A stretch of DNA of 64,000 nt from Megalonaias nervosa (taxonomy: Eukaryota; Mollusca; Bivalvia; Unionida; Unionidae): assembly GCA_016617855.1 (NCBI GenBank), contig JAECUM010001747.1, positions 1-64,000 on the forward strand, in the 5' to 3' direction. Positions 60,901 through 63,790 of this stretch are shown here, in pieces. The position numbers were made by a program, and so were the translations under genes. Below the pieces are notes generated by a model. It ran no database searches and had not been told where the DNA came from. It worked only from the letters and a program-made list of their open reading frames with translations. Each line of letters opens with the position of its first letter. Within the stretch, counting starts at the first letter, position 1.

Positions 60901-61706
60901 TCACTGTAAGCGGAATTGTGTCATAACAAATCATGTTATAATGGGTTTTATCTGTAGCTAAAGACAAGTATGCATAAGAGGAGAGAGAAATGAAGAGTGG
61001 AAACTCCTCAACAGATGACAAGGTCTTTGACTGATTTTAACATTAATGAGGCTTGTGGAAACTCCAATTAAAAAGAAAGACATACCAATAGGAAGTGCTG
61101 TCAGATTTGGCTTAAACATTTCAAATCAGCAAACACTACAGTGACAAATATATACATGAAATAGTGTGGTTTGTGGGACATCAAACCTGGGACCCAAGGT
61201 GGTATATGGGAGAAAGAAAATTGCAAGAGATGTACAGCTGAAACAGGAAAGACAATTAATTACATCATTTAAATGAGACATAAACTGCAGCAGTTTGGAT
61301 GTGCTACCGTGAGCGAGGCCACCATATAAAGAACTGAAAAATAATTTAAAGATCAACTATGGTGCCAAAAGCTGTTACAAAAACCTTCTGTGGAACGTTT
61401 TACACTGCACAATTTAAATTACATTGAAAGTTTTTTTTTATCCTGTGGGTTGGTCTAAGTTAAGTCTTGCTTACATGCTTTCTATCTGTGATGTTCCAAA
61501 TCTACTGGTTTATTAGGTTTGTGTTCCCATCATGGGTGTTACTGATTGAAATGATTCTGGAAGAAAAATTTCCAAATAAAAATGAAAAACTGATTAATGC
61601 TACTACCTCTCTTGCTTGAAGCAACACTGAAGTAGTCAAAATCTGCCTCCTGGGTGAGTATTGGCTCATGCATGGAACCATTCATTACGGGTTCCTTTAG
61701 GCTTTC
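7063..61706 (-). CDS. OSBPL9: OSBP-related lipid transfer protein, ORP9-like, 14 C-terminal coding exons (joined)
   Basis: Joined exons (minus strand, 5' to 3'): 61706-61607, 53307-53200, 45068-44927, 40094-39997, 37562-37533, 34383-34221, 33689-33521, 31930-31846, 30887-30713, 26727-26631, 20051-19929, 15898-15807, 13443-13308, 7158-7063. They total 1614 nt, or 537 residues plus TAA, and all junction phases agree. Family knowledge: ORP9 moves PI4P and sterol or phosphatidylserine at ER-Golgi/TGN contacts. Seen here: an acidic linker with an FFAT-like core (YFFDAEE, residues 100-106 of the visible part) for binding ER VAP proteins; the lipid-binding domain from about residue 155, with lid and core segments, [10 protein letters not shown], and the signature EQVSHHPP (291-298); a charged helix; and the C-terminal segment [13 protein letters not shown]. 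No PH domain is visible, so the first exons are probably beyond 64000. ORP10 and ORP11 are the alternatives; I understand they lack FFAT, which favours ORP9. Family assignment is very firm, the exact paralogue moderately so. Confidence 0.93.
7343..7590 (+). mobile_element. Inverted-repeat transposon end (GGGCTGTTCC family)
   Basis: The end GGGCTGTTCCAGTAAAACAT, then a C-rich run and GGGAAGGCACTTTCAAA, follows a TAA at 7340-7342. Inside are diverged copies of a motif like ACAGAAGCGATTT. The same terminus occurs inverted at 12142 and at both ends of the 27560-28207 element. A 3-bp TAA target would fit PIF/Harbinger elements, but no transposase is visible. Confidence 0.6.
7591..11300. other. Intron sequence with old SINE-like and repeat remnants
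   Basis: This is intron between the last two ORP9-like exons. About 8296-8640 resembles a decayed tRNA-headed SINE: an A-box-like TGGTCTAGCAGTAAC, a B-box-like AGGTTCTATCTCCC, and a duplicated AAGATGCTTGTC segment. A C8-A9 run lies at 8870-8890. I see no convincing exon. Confidence 0.5.
11304..11504 (-). CDS. Unidentified 66-residue ORF with good start context
   Basis: ATG at 11504 lies in CCAAAATGGCT, a good Kozak context that also matches a YY1-type initiator motif. The product starts [20 protein letters not shown] and is acidic, with [20 protein letters not shown] and [19 protein letters not shown]. The codon pattern looks protein-like rather than random. A second frame takes over near the end ([20 protein letters not shown], then [14 protein letters not shown]), suggesting one longer protein broken by a frameshift. 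I do not recognise it. It lies between the two inverted GGGCTGTTCC ends, so it may be a transposon remnant rather than a host exon. Confidence 0.35.
   Translation of the reverse strand: MAESQQGLSSDDVFIRQILAGDSYDDNEFHVYQSLDIGKMSLEIPVCDFEPKIDVECETDVHVGWT
11930..12142 (-). mobile_element. Inverted-repeat transposon end, opposite orientation
   Basis: Read on the minus strand this begins GGGCTGTTCCAGTAAAACGT, then a C-rich run and GGGATGGCACTTC. On the plus strand, motifs such as CCAGCGATTTCT and CACAACAGAAGTGATTTT point the same way as those in the 7343 end. The two could be left and right ends of one 4.8-kb element. The flank ATA does not repeat the TAA at the other end, so this is not proven. 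Confidence 0.55.
12143..13307. other. Intron sequence, nothing recognised
   Basis: AT-rich intron. A GGGTAAAGTGCCTTGCCCAA string near 12775-12795 resembles the tail of tRNA-type SINEs, but no head is visible. Confidence 0.45.
13308..13443 (-). CDS. OSBPL9: ORP9-like exon m, charged C-terminal helix
   Basis: This 136-nt exon encodes [20 protein letters not shown], then a charged helix with [18 protein letters not shown] and ending KFETK. The family has a similar long basic/acidic helix here. The acceptor is TGATTACAG and the donor GTACTG. Confidence 0.95.
13824..14105 (-). pseudogene. LINE reverse transcriptase fragment
   Basis: The minus strand encodes [19 protein letters not shown], then [16 protein letters not shown] and ECLYLEADD. 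The pattern L-RSK-DYG--VYGS followed by LD-IHNQ-LR and ES-Y-EA is typical of the C-terminal (thumb/linker) part of Jockey-type LINE reverse transcriptases. Upstream homology continues to about 14105 with a frameshift. Only this small fragment remains. Confidence 0.7.
14106..15806. other. Intron sequence with a local duplication
   Basis: No gene is seen. A roughly 65-bp duplication at 14397-14510 shares ATGTTGAA-AGGGT-ACTGACT and ACAATATGCTGCTCCA. Confidence 0.5.
15807..15898 (-). CDS. OSBPL9: ORP9-like exon l
   Basis: This 92-nt exon encodes [20 protein letters not shown] and [10 protein letters not shown]. It matches the segment that links the barrel to the C-terminal helices in ORP9. The acceptor is TATTCTTCAG and the donor GTAATC. 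It ends two bases into an Arg codon finished by the next exon. Confidence 0.95.
16341..17281. mobile_element. Solo LTR, copy 1
   Basis: This 941-bp repeat begins (C)GTTACGTGTAGG and ends TATTCGTAACA. It is flanked by ATAT on both sides, which fits a 4-bp target duplication. A homologous copy of nearly the same length lies at 54423-57070 once its own insertion is removed. TG...CA-type ends, short terminal inverted repeats, size, AATAAA motifs and lack of internal coding all fit a solo LTR. The first base here is C where TG is expected, as in copy 2. Confidence 0.72.
17282..18039 (+). other. Possible LTR-element internal remnant
   Basis: A plus-strand ORF at 17798-18055 encodes [20 protein letters not shown], then a Ser/Pro-rich tail. 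It lies just before a purine-rich AAAAGG and an LTR-like sequence. It could be the C-terminal tail of a retrotransposon polyprotein, but no diagnostic motif is present. Confidence 0.3.
18040..18662 (+). mobile_element. LTR (solo or 3'), with a related partial copy at 52083-52457
   Basis: The segment begins TGTTATG and ends CATAACA, a perfect 7-bp inverted repeat with TG/CA ends. It contains AATAAA signals in its 3' half, and its last ~320 bp are clearly related to 52083-52457 (shared TTTTGGGATTATTGTG-like and ACTTAGT-TAAGA-GACAGAG blocks). Flanks do not give an exact target duplication. Confidence 0.6.
19213..19486 (-). mobile_element. tRNA-derived SINE with conserved core
   Basis: On the minus strand the head has an A box (TGGCCTAGTGGTTAGAGC, 19472-19455), an anticodon-like stem-loop, and a B box (GGTTCGAACCCC, 19428-19417). 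After it come GTCATACCAAAGA, CGCTCAGCATTAAG and GTGTCAGGATAATGTGACTG. This head-plus-core layout resembles the widely conserved-core SINE superfamilies of invertebrates (the Nin-type domain, from memory). It is a transposon, not a tRNA gene: the sequence continues as SINE body and lacks a clean acceptor stem. Confidence 0.75.
19595..19870. repeat. Diverged tandem repeat, about 61 bp x 4-5
   Basis: Units share CATCAGTCATTTAGA, AGCTA, GCAGAAGTA, and AACTCCTCAA-A-TGTC. The array runs up to within about 60 bp of the 3' end of exon k, inside the intron after its splice donor. Confidence 0.75.
19929..20051 (-). CDS. OSBPL9: ORP9-like exon k, lipid-binding barrel
   Basis: This 123-nt exon has 41 whole codons: [20 protein letters not shown], then [20 protein letters not shown] and G. 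The FYGGKKHRI and EGEWNG segments are strongly conserved in this subfamily. The acceptor is TTTCATTTCAG and the donor GTAAGC. The frame remains open into both flanking introns, so a naive ORF overstates the exon. Confidence 0.97.
20647..21272. repeat. Minisatellite, about 48 bp x 13
   Basis: The unit consensus is built from GTTATCTGTATCATTAAGTC, TTGTATGCATAGAAGTATAC and AATATATAT. Units differ by small substitutions and length changes in the TA part. It lies next to the left side of the DIRS-like element. The ORF seen across it is an artefact of the repeat. Confidence 0.92.
21767..23157 (+). pseudogene. DIRS ORF1 (gag-like) with zinc knuckle
   Basis: The first part (from ATG 21767 or 21785) is basic and Ser/Arg-rich. 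The frame changes near 22060-22110, after which a coiled-coil-like segment follows ([20 protein letters not shown]). The central domain includes [20 protein letters not shown] and [20 protein letters not shown], typical of DIRS-type ORF1. The C-terminus has [20 protein letters not shown], a CCCH-type zinc-knuckle pattern. It stops at TGA 23157, just before the polymerase frame. Its role would be nucleic-acid binding in the retrotransposon particle. Confidence 0.78.
23175..24822 (+). pseudogene. DIRS reverse transcriptase and RNase H, broken
   Basis: Motifs in order: [14 protein letters not shown]; a motif-A segment reading [16 protein letters not shown], where the usual catalytic Asp of (K)xDIxxAF is Asn; [19 protein letters not shown]; and the YLLDDFLTI active site, intact. 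Then come RNase H with [22 protein letters not shown] and [17 protein letters not shown]. Lesions are a frame change near 23920, an in-frame TAA at 24137, and a frame change near 24415. No ATG opens the first segment. It would copy the element's RNA into DNA if intact, but it is not functional here. Confidence 0.85.
24854..25820 (+). pseudogene. DIRS tyrosine recombinase, broken
   Basis: The N-terminal DNA-binding part includes [19 protein letters not shown] and [13 protein letters not shown]. The catalytic part starts after a frame change near 25190. Where family members have Arg (FLR-xEFT-like), this copy has FLQYEEFAI. The HxxR box reads HSFH, so the second catalytic Arg is His. A run of seven G at 25665-25671 then shifts the frame. 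After the shift the downstream frame still holds the tyrosine region. With two Arg losses and frameshifts, the enzyme is dead. Confidence 0.8.
26631..26727 (-). CDS. OSBPL9: ORP9-like exon j, lipid-binding barrel
   Basis: This 97-nt exon encodes [20 protein letters not shown] and [12 protein letters not shown]. It is followed by a GTAATT donor and ends in phase 0. It lies only about 90 bp from the 3' end of the DIRS-like element (poly(A) signal at 26540 on the plus strand), so the element inserted just inside the intron that follows this exon. Confidence 0.96.
26728..27559. other. Intron sequence, nothing recognised
   Basis: AT-rich intron upstream of exon j with no coding signal and no clear repeat. 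Confidence 0.5.
27560..28207. mobile_element. Inverted-repeat element with TAA target duplication
   Basis: It starts GGTCTGTTCCATTAAACATA and its other end read inward is GGGCTGTTCCATTAAAACAT. TAA flanks both ends (27557-27559 and 28208-28210). At 648 bp with no transposase it is a non-autonomous member of the same family as the ends at 7343, 12142 and 46800. A 3-bp TAA duplication fits PIF/Harbinger. Confidence 0.72.
28269..28357. repeat. Short tandem triplication rich in GATTGCTGATTGG
   Basis: Three units share CAGCTGATTGCTGATTGG. ATTGG is an inverted CCAAT box, but it lies mid-intron with no promoter context. Confidence 0.6.
28537..30678. mobile_element. Possible old pogo-like element, 2.1 kb
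   Basis: The left end AGTGAAACCCAGCTACAGCA and the right end, read inward, CAGTTTGACCCCGCTATAAC match at about 17 of 23 positions. Similar CAGT-start termini with ACCC and CTATAA occur in pogo/Tigger elements. No transposase is evident inside, and the TA duplication is not preserved on the left. Confidence 0.35.
30713..30887 (-). CDS. OSBPL9: ORP9-like exon i, lipid-binding barrel
   Basis: This 175-nt exon encodes [37 protein letters not shown] and [13 protein letters not shown], matching the barrel strands after EQVSHHPP in ORP9/10/11. The acceptor is TTTTTCAG and the donor GTAATG. The ends split an Ile codon and an Arg codon in phase with the neighbours. Confidence 0.97.
30888..31845. other. 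Intron sequence, nothing recognised
   Basis: Intron between exons h and i. No coding or repeat signal of note. Confidence 0.5.
31846..31930 (-). CDS. OSBPL9: ORP9-like exon h with EQVSHHPP signature
   Basis: This 85-nt exon encodes [20 protein letters not shown], then EQVSHHPP, the family signature whose paired His residues bind the phosphates of PI4P. Acceptor TTATTCTACAAG and donor GTATGT fit. Phase 0 entry and phase 1 exit match the neighbouring exons. It lies close to the minisatellite at 32303-33340. Confidence 0.97.
32303..33340. repeat. Minisatellite, about 42 bp x 24
   Basis: Units are built from TATGCACACATACAAGAGTG, TAGGAAGAGCAGGTATGTGA and TAT. A subset replaces GAGCAGG with GACCAAG, and several neighbouring units are identical, indicating recent local duplication. 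The array fills about two thirds of the intron between exons g and h. Overlapping minus-strand ORFs here (Cys/His/Ser/Tyr-rich) are products of the repeat, not genes. Confidence 0.93.
33521..33689 (-). CDS. OSBPL9: ORP9-like exon g, lipid-binding domain core
   Basis: This 169-nt exon encodes [25 protein letters not shown] and the conserved [16 protein letters not shown], then ends at PGRPSSP before a GTGAGT donor. The KPYNP(I/F)LGE segment is a hallmark of the family and contributes the PI4P-contacting Lys and Asn. The ATG inside it is not a translation start: the frame enters from exon f through a split Arg codon. Confidence 0.97.
33752..34182. repeat. Minisatellite, about 50-60 bp x 7, filling a short intron
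   Basis: Units share GATGAAACCAA-GTACACAT, TGGTCTTATGAAG and AATAGTA-CTTTAACA. Two adjacent units (about 33870-33960) are identical. The intron between exons f and g is only 531 bp and this array makes up about 80% of it. Confidence 0.88.
34221..34383 (-). CDS. OSBPL9: ORP9-like exon f, start of the lipid-binding domain
   Basis: This 163-nt exon encodes [16 protein letters not shown], then the highly conserved block containing [20 protein letters not shown] and [17 protein letters not shown]. In the family this forms the N-terminal lid and first helices of the OSBP-related domain. Acceptor TATATGTTTCAG and donor GTAAGT are strong. A longer ORF in another frame overlaps here and is not coding. 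Confidence 0.97.
34384..37224. other. Intron with TGACCT-rich repeat units
   Basis: No coding exon is seen. A 27-bp direct duplication (CTGGCAACAAGCTCTGCTAA) lies at about 35526-35580. From about 36049 to 36850 several ~140-bp diverged units each begin with TGACCTTGACCTTT-like sequence and contain ACAAGCCATCCA-AAAG. The block ends with ATGGACAGATGGACAGACTG, a tail seen on dispersed bivalve repeats. Confidence 0.55.
36316..36328 (-). promoter_or_regulatory. Perfect DR1 nuclear-receptor half-site pair
   Basis: TGACCTTTGACCT, on the minus strand AGGTCAAAGGTCA, is a perfect direct repeat of AGGTCA spaced by one base, the DR1 site bound by HNF4/RXR-type receptors. A spacer-less AGGTCAAGGTCA lies at 36437-36448. 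They sit inside a repeat family, so function is unproven. Confidence 0.35.
37225..37419. mobile_element. 195-bp MITE with 14-bp perfect terminal inverted repeats
   Basis: CACTTATAAGTTGG at 37225-37238 is exactly inverted at 37406-37419. The interior has ATAATGCACTGGCAGATCAT, GGTCCAT and AGATCTACTGGCACA. A diverged relative lies at 57981-58183. It encodes nothing. A clear target duplication is not seen. Confidence 0.7.
37533..37562 (-). CDS. OSBPL9: ORP9-like 30-nt microexon e
   Basis: Only 30 nt lie between a TTGCTTCAG acceptor and a GTAAGT donor. The exon adds the residues LYDEPDLED plus split codons, and so joins exon d to the lipid-binding domain in frame. It is far too short for ORF-based detection. 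It was found because phase 1 to phase 1 continuity requires it and because its acidic sequence suits the linker just before the GSLEKHGS block. Being a multiple of three, it could be an optional cassette. Confidence 0.85.
38613..38812 (-). mobile_element. Old tRNA-headed SINE
   Basis: On the minus strand the head reads GGTGGTTAAGTGGTCTAAGG (A-box-like), then GGGTTTGATTC (B-box-like), then a body with AGGTTTTTCCCAAGGTTTTC and CCTCCTCCAAATAG. This matches the general layout of bivalve SINEs. It is too degraded for confident subfamily naming. Confidence 0.5.
39997..40094 (-). CDS. OSBPL9: ORP9-like exon d (linker)
   Basis: This 98-nt exon completes a Thr codon from exon c and encodes [12 protein letters not shown], then a Ser/Ala-rich stretch ending QDDGYYD. 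Acceptor CATAATAG and donor GTAGGT are acceptable. The exon ends with the first base of the Glu codon finished by the 30-nt microexon. Confidence 0.87.
40545..41300 (-). pseudogene. LINE reverse transcriptase C-terminus with C2H2-like tail
   Basis: The minus strand encodes [60 protein letters not shown] and [20 protein letters not shown], then [10 protein letters not shown]. These are the typical thumb and post-RT motifs of a common invertebrate non-LTR element. The frame continues through TGA at 40874-40876 and a later TAA to [15 protein letters not shown] and a C-terminal FICSKCNRD zinc-finger start, then a frameshift. It is truncated at its 5' end in the palm region near 41300 and lies in the same orientation as the host gene. 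Confidence 0.85.
41403..41690. repeat. Possible small inverted-repeat element
   Basis: CAGTGGAATCTGTCTTATG at 41403 is weakly matched inverted by AGACTGGTTCCAGTG near 41668-41682. The interior repeats ATCAATTAGACT twice. This is a weak call. Confidence 0.3.
41797..41990 (+). mobile_element. tRNA-derived SINE
   Basis: The head reads GCAGTGGTTCAATGGTACAG (A-box region) and AGTTTAAATCCC (decayed B box). The body has TGTCCTTAGACAAAGTACTT, a motif shared with many invertebrate tRNA SINEs, and it ends in an AACCAACC-type tail. Confidence 0.6.
42278..42486. repeat. Minisatellite, about 22 bp x 9
   Basis: The unit is close to TCTATTTGCTGTCCCATGTT plus TGG, with variants. The ORFs in both strands here are repeat artefacts. 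Confidence 0.9.
42660..43730. other. Intron sequence, nothing recognised
   Basis: AT-rich intron without coding signal. Short segments with AAACAAAACC and AAAACTG recur at 43020-43400, suggesting an eroded repeat. Confidence 0.45.
43735..43912 (-). mobile_element. tRNA-derived SINE or tRNA pseudogene
   Basis: On the minus strand: TTAGCTCAGTTGGTAGAGTA (canonical A box region), GCCTGTAATCCAAGGG (anticodon arm with one base missing), and GTAGGTTCTAGGCC (B box with a change). The body continues with GTGTGTCCTTTTTGAAGG and no tRNA 3' end. The missing anticodon-arm base rules out a working tRNA. Confidence 0.62.
44229..44935. repeat. 25-bp minisatellite (x28) overlapping the exon c splice donor
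   Basis: The plus-strand unit is close to TGGACTTTAATACTGATAAG, CTTAC. On the gene's strand each unit reads AGTCCA-NN-GTAAGCTTATC, and the unit nearest the gene is exon c's own end, AGTCCAAC, plus its donor GTAAGC. About 18 other units keep GTAAG and one reads GTAAGT. Three-frame ORFs across it are artefacts. Confidence 0.95.
44927..45068 (-). CDS. OSBPL9: ORP9-like exon c with FFAT-like motif
   Basis: This 142-nt exon encodes a Ser/Thr-rich stretch, then [19 protein letters not shown]. The acidic tract and YFFDAEE core resemble the FFAT motif that binds VAP proteins on the ER, with Tyr in place of the first Glu. Human ORP9 has a related acidic EFYDADE-like segment in the same linker. The donor is GTAAGC, and the last eight exon bases together with the donor are the first unit of the adjoining 25-bp minisatellite (44229-44935). 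Confidence 0.9.
45290..46535 (+). pseudogene. LINE reverse transcriptase fossil carrying a minisatellite
   Basis: Scattered frames show [35 protein letters not shown] remnants, then [33 protein letters not shown], and after the minisatellite [13 protein letters not shown]. In family order these are the RT core, the post-RT HLGL block, and the Y-x-x-xWDNCS block of CR1/Jockey-like elements. Multiple stops and shifts show it is ancient. Related sequence ([20 protein letters not shown]) extends to about 46535. Confidence 0.68.
45802..46153. repeat. Highly homogeneous 25-bp minisatellite, 14 units
   Basis: The unit is GAGTATATGCTTATTATCTG plus GTATG, repeated 14 times over 352 bp with only two or three substitutions. 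It lies inside the LINE fossil, exactly where the family has an LEYxxIIWxNCS-like motif. 25 is not a multiple of three and the unit has no stop in any frame, so three overlapping ORFs of 112-148 codons arise with a 25-residue period. These are not genes. Confidence 0.95.
46640..46800 (-). mobile_element. Partial GGGCTGTTCC-family element end
   Basis: On the minus strand it begins AGGGCTGTTCAGTTAAACAT, then ACTTGGGACCC, and further in shares GCACCTTGGAAAGCAGTTTT with the right half of the 27560-28207 element. The other terminus is not found. Confidence 0.55.
46801..48160. other. Intron sequence with weak repeats
   Basis: No gene is recognised. From 47540 to 47720 a loosely repeated block with GTCAGATGA-AGT-GAGA-AGTTTCCCC occurs three to four times. 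Confidence 0.45.
48169..48297 (+). CDS. Candidate first coding exon of an unidentified plus-strand gene
   Basis: ATG in GAAAAAATGGCAG context opens 43 codons, beginning [20 protein letters not shown], with [20 protein letters not shown] and EGR. It ends exactly at a consensus donor GTAAGT. Upstream sequence is somewhat richer in CpG than its surroundings (for example GAGCGCTCTG). The frame stays open 27 more codons into the presumed intron. No following exon was found and the protein is not recognised. A decayed transposon ORF is the main alternative. Confidence 0.35.
48298..49728. other. Intron sequence, nothing firmly recognised
   Basis: A relatively GC-rich patch at 48880-48990 (CCACCCCCTTGCCC, GGGACGCGCC) stands out from the AT-rich background, but no exon or element was identified. 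Confidence 0.45.
49737..49892. mobile_element. hAT-type MITE, 156 bp, perfect 8-bp target duplication
   Basis: The left end is CAGTGCTGGATTTAGACAT and the right end, read inward, is CAGTGCCGGATTTAGGCAT. ATTTCATC directly flanks both ends (49729-49736 and 49893-49900). An 8-bp duplication with CAGTG-type ends is the signature of hAT superfamily insertions. It is non-coding and relatively young. Confidence 0.88.
49960..51155 (+). pseudogene. CR1-like LINE 3' half with (TTA)n tail
   Basis: From 49997 the frame reads [20 protein letters not shown], then [11 protein letters not shown] (the RT active site, intact), [21 protein letters not shown]-like and ETLV-type blocks, and [17 protein letters not shown] at 50636-50638 replaces the usual Trp in LHWLxIRSRI. 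The frame continues with [16 protein letters not shown], another stop, [20 protein letters not shown] and [14 protein letters not shown], and then its natural TAA near 50950. The 3' UTR ends with TTGTAAAGCGCTTAGAG and a TTATTATTATT tail, typical of CR1/L2-like LINEs. It is 5'-truncated close to the hAT MITE. Confidence 0.88.
51156..52082. other. Intron with unclassified repeat-like sequence
   Basis: A repeated phrase ATCGGGAGTT occurs at 51200 and 51272, and GGGCTTGTG at about 51322 and 51341. It may be an old DNA element. No gene is seen. Confidence 0.4.
52083..52457 (+). mobile_element. Partial LTR related to 18040-18662
   Basis: It shares a TTTTGxGATTATTGTG region, CAAGACTA-TGGT, TTTAATTCA-AATACT-CAAGTT and ACTTAGTATAAGATGACAGA with the 3' half of the LTR at 18040-18662. 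It ends CTATAACT where that copy has CATAACA. The 5' part cannot be aligned by eye. Confidence 0.55.
53200..53307 (-). CDS. OSBPL9: ORP9-like exon b (linker)
   Basis: This 108-nt exon has length divisible by three and encodes acidic linker sequence starting [17 protein letters not shown]. The acceptor is TTTAATTGTAG. The donor reads GTATTG, a poor match to consensus, so this exon could be skipped or alternatively spliced without a frameshift. It sits next to the start of the 58-bp tandem array at 53378. Its place in the gene rests on matching phases (1 in, 1 out) and an open frame, because linkers of this family are poorly conserved. Confidence 0.75.
53378..54422. repeat. 58-bp tandem array, left part (about 18 units)
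   Basis: Units are built from GTGTCTATGTTGATGTAAAG, TATATACAACAAGATGTGGA and CTGAGTGATGACTAAATT. A variant with TGTGTGAGTGTGTCTGTTG recurs at spacings of about three and six units, so there is higher-order structure. The array is interrupted at 54423 by the solo LTR and resumes at 57071. Confidence 0.93.
55345..57055. mobile_element. pogo/Tigger-like non-autonomous element, 1711 bp
   Basis: The left end is CAGTGGTCCCCCTCTTATAC and the right end, read inward, is CAGTGGTCCCCCTCTCTATT. TA flanks both ends. GGCC-rich subterminal stretches occur on both sides. CAGTGGTCC termini with TA target duplication are characteristic of pogo/Tigger elements (Tc1/mariner). I see no transposase, so it depended on one supplied elsewhere. 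It sits inside solo LTR copy 2. Confidence 0.82.
56082..56138. repeat. (GT)n microsatellite, about 28 units
   Basis: An uninterrupted GT run inside the pogo-like element. The Cys/Val-repeat ORF across it is an artefact. Confidence 0.95.
57071..57830. repeat. 58-bp tandem array, right part (about 13 units)
   Basis: The continuation of the array that begins at 53378, with the same unit and variants. Four adjacent units at about 57420-57640 are nearly identical. Confidence 0.93.
57887..57973. repeat. (TA)n microsatellite, about 40 units
   Basis: An almost pure TA run with two GA interruptions. Perfectly self-complementary, so length is likely polymorphic and assembly length uncertain. Confidence 0.95.
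57981..58183. mobile_element. Diverged relative of the 37225-37419 MITE
   Basis: It shares CATCACATAATGC-CCAGC, TCATGGTCCAT-TTGTTTGTT, AGATCTGCTAGCACA and GGTCTATGCAG in the same order. The terminal inverted repeats are decayed. Confidence 0.6.
58184..60641. other. Intron sequence with few recognised features
   Basis: Apart from the array at 58886-59170, no gene is seen. A GC-richer patch at 59690-59790 has the palindromic GGGGCAGTGCCCC and GGAGCCAGGGGCCAAAG, probably a scrap of a DNA transposon. Confidence 0.45.
58886..59170. repeat. Minisatellite, about 37 bp x 8
   Basis: The unit is close to TACTGGGAAACCCCTCATAA, CATGATGGCTGGGTAAA. The first units are nearly identical and later ones degrade. 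Confidence 0.92.
60642..60954. mobile_element. 313-bp pogo-like MITE with TA target duplication
   Basis: The left end is CAGGTAAAACCCATTATAAC and the right end, read inward, is CAGATAAAACCCATTATAAC, so 19 of 20 bases match. TA flanks both ends (60640-60641, 60955-60956). It has no coding capacity. Confidence 0.82.
61607..61706 (-). CDS. OSBPL9: ORP9-like exon a (linker), most 5' exon seen
   Basis: This 100-nt exon follows a TTTTGCAG acceptor, opens in phase 0 and ends with one base of a split Glu codon. It encodes linker sequence including [20 protein letters not shown]. The donor is GTAGTA, weaker than the GTAAGT used elsewhere in the gene. Because it opens in phase 0, at least one further exon lies upstream. 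I found no convincing one between 61707 and 64000. Confidence 0.82.
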
Positions 61707-63574
61707 CTGCAAAATGTGCATAATACAACAGTCAAAACTCATTTACTCAAGTTTCTTTATCTAATGTACTGGTCCATGTATAACATATATAAAATACTAG
61801 AATCAAGTCTCTAAAAATTTCATTATTTACATTGGTTTGTGTATAACGTCTAAAATATACTAGAATCAAGTCTCATTTACTCAAGTTTTCATTAACTAAT
61901 TTACTGGCTCATGCATAACACGCACCATGCTGAAACTGTATAGTGTCAGATCTGCCCAGTGTATGTGCCAGATTACATGCAGGATTGAATTTTGTTCTGA
62001 AATCTGCCTGGAAAATGAATTGCAATATGATATTTCTAGCTGTTGCTGCTGTGGGTCAAACGCTGCACATTATGGCCTTCAAAGCAAGAATTTTTTTAAT
62101 ATTTTGAATGTAACTGAGCAAAAAAAATGTTACATTCAGTTCTTGGGAAGATTCATCTTCAGCTACTAGCTTCATTAGTTTATAGCTCCAGCAGACTTTG
62201 TCAGACTTTTGTATGTCTGGCTTTAAAGCATTACTGAGCAAATATTTTCTTCACCCACTTGTCAGGGACATGACTAGTGTCTTCGAAAACAATCACTTGT
62301 CCTGTACAATTTATCACTTGAGAAGGCTGCTTGTGTTAAGTTCCTTTTTATAAATATTCATCGTGCTTTTGATTTTACAGAACTATGAATTAACATAAAT
62401 GTTTTATACATTTTTTTCAGCTTAAAATAATATTTAAAAACTAATTTTTGGAGGTAAATAATCTATACAAGTTCAAATTTTAACATTTGACCAAATATGC
62501 AAACATAAAAACTTTGAACACACACATCTGAATACATGTTGTCAGTAATTAAATTACTGTCTTTTACTGGTGTAGATGATGTACATAATGCTTCTATTAA
62601 TTCATAAAAAGTGTTCTCTAATTAACTTCATAACTAATTAAGGCCTTTCAAGATGCTACACTAAATAAATTTTTCAATGTTAAGCTAGTTTAGCACATTA
62701 TTTTCATCAGCTTAAATGGAATTTCTTATATATATATTATTATTATATTACTGTAGTAAGGTTAAAGCCATGAGCTAGGGTCTACCCATAGTAAGAATAA
62801 ATGATTGCTTAACTTAATTATACAAGATACAAAACCATCAGCTGAGGTGAGCAATTGTTCCTGCAGAGCCGGGTGAAGAAAAATATAAATGATGTACTTT
62901 AACTTGGTTATATAAGGTACAAACCATCCGCTGAATGGTGCAAGTGTCAATGCAAAGCCAAGTGAATAAAAATAAAAATGAGTGTATATATGGTACAAGA
63001 AATGGTTCATTTTCTTTAAATATAAAAGTTCCAGGTAAAAGATATATGAATTTGTAACATGTACACATGAGACCTTAAATAAACTGGAAAACATATCCAT
63101 GAAATGTACTGACAGGCATCAAGCTTTATAAAATGAAGTGTACTTTTTATTGTCAAGTCAAACTATTTAATTTTATATGTCATCTGGCAACTTTCACCTA
63201 CTAAGAATGTTATTTAAAAGTATTAAACAGTTAAGAGATCTTTCCAAAACAATTGCATATAAATTATTTTTTCATGGGTACTTAAATTTGTGGGCTTGCC
63301 TGTGTCAAAGTTAAGCATATTTGGTATTTACCACCAGAATGAGCACAAATCAAACATCTGTCAATTTTTTACAAGTGCTCAACATCAAACTGAGTCAATG
63401 CAGCCAACAGCACTGCAGTAAGCATGTGACACTGTATAGTCTATTACTTAAACTACTGTCCATAAAAAGCTGCACAATCAGTATGTTCTGTGGATCACGA
63501 TTTTAAGATTGGATAAGTTCAAGTTATATCTCCCATAAGAATACGTCTCTGACTGAAGACTTGTTTATCTGTGG
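61707..63574. other. Intron upstream of exon a
   Basis: I looked for upstream PH-domain exons on the minus strand and found none. A roughly 70-bp block with CTAGAATCAAGTCTC is repeated two to three times at 61738-61925. A diverged duplication at 62810-62990 shares ATACAA-GTACAAACCATC-GCTGA and GCA-AGCC-AGTGAA. Confidence 0.5.
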
Positions 63575-63790
63575 CATTAATAAAGCTAGACCTGGGTAAT
63601 TCTTACAAGGCAAAGGTTGATAAAGCCTGACCTGTTTAATTCTTACCTTCTGGATTATTTACATGGCAAAATTTGATTAAGTCTGACTTGTGTAATTCGG
63701 AACTTCTGGATTATTTACATGGCAAAAGCTGATATAAAGCCTGTCCTGTGTAATTCAGAACTTCTGGAGTATTTACAGGCAAAAGTTTGC
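63575..63790. repeat. Tandem repeat, about 58 bp x 4
   Basis: Units share AAAGCCTGACCTGTGTAATT, CTTCTGGATTATTTACATGG and CAAAA. Confidence 0.85.

Noticed and set aside
62762..63100. 112-codon minus-strand ORF upstream of exon a, considered as a PH-domain exon
   Set aside because: It is Phe/Tyr/Leu-rich with no PH-like pattern, no suitable splice sites, and spans a diverged duplication.
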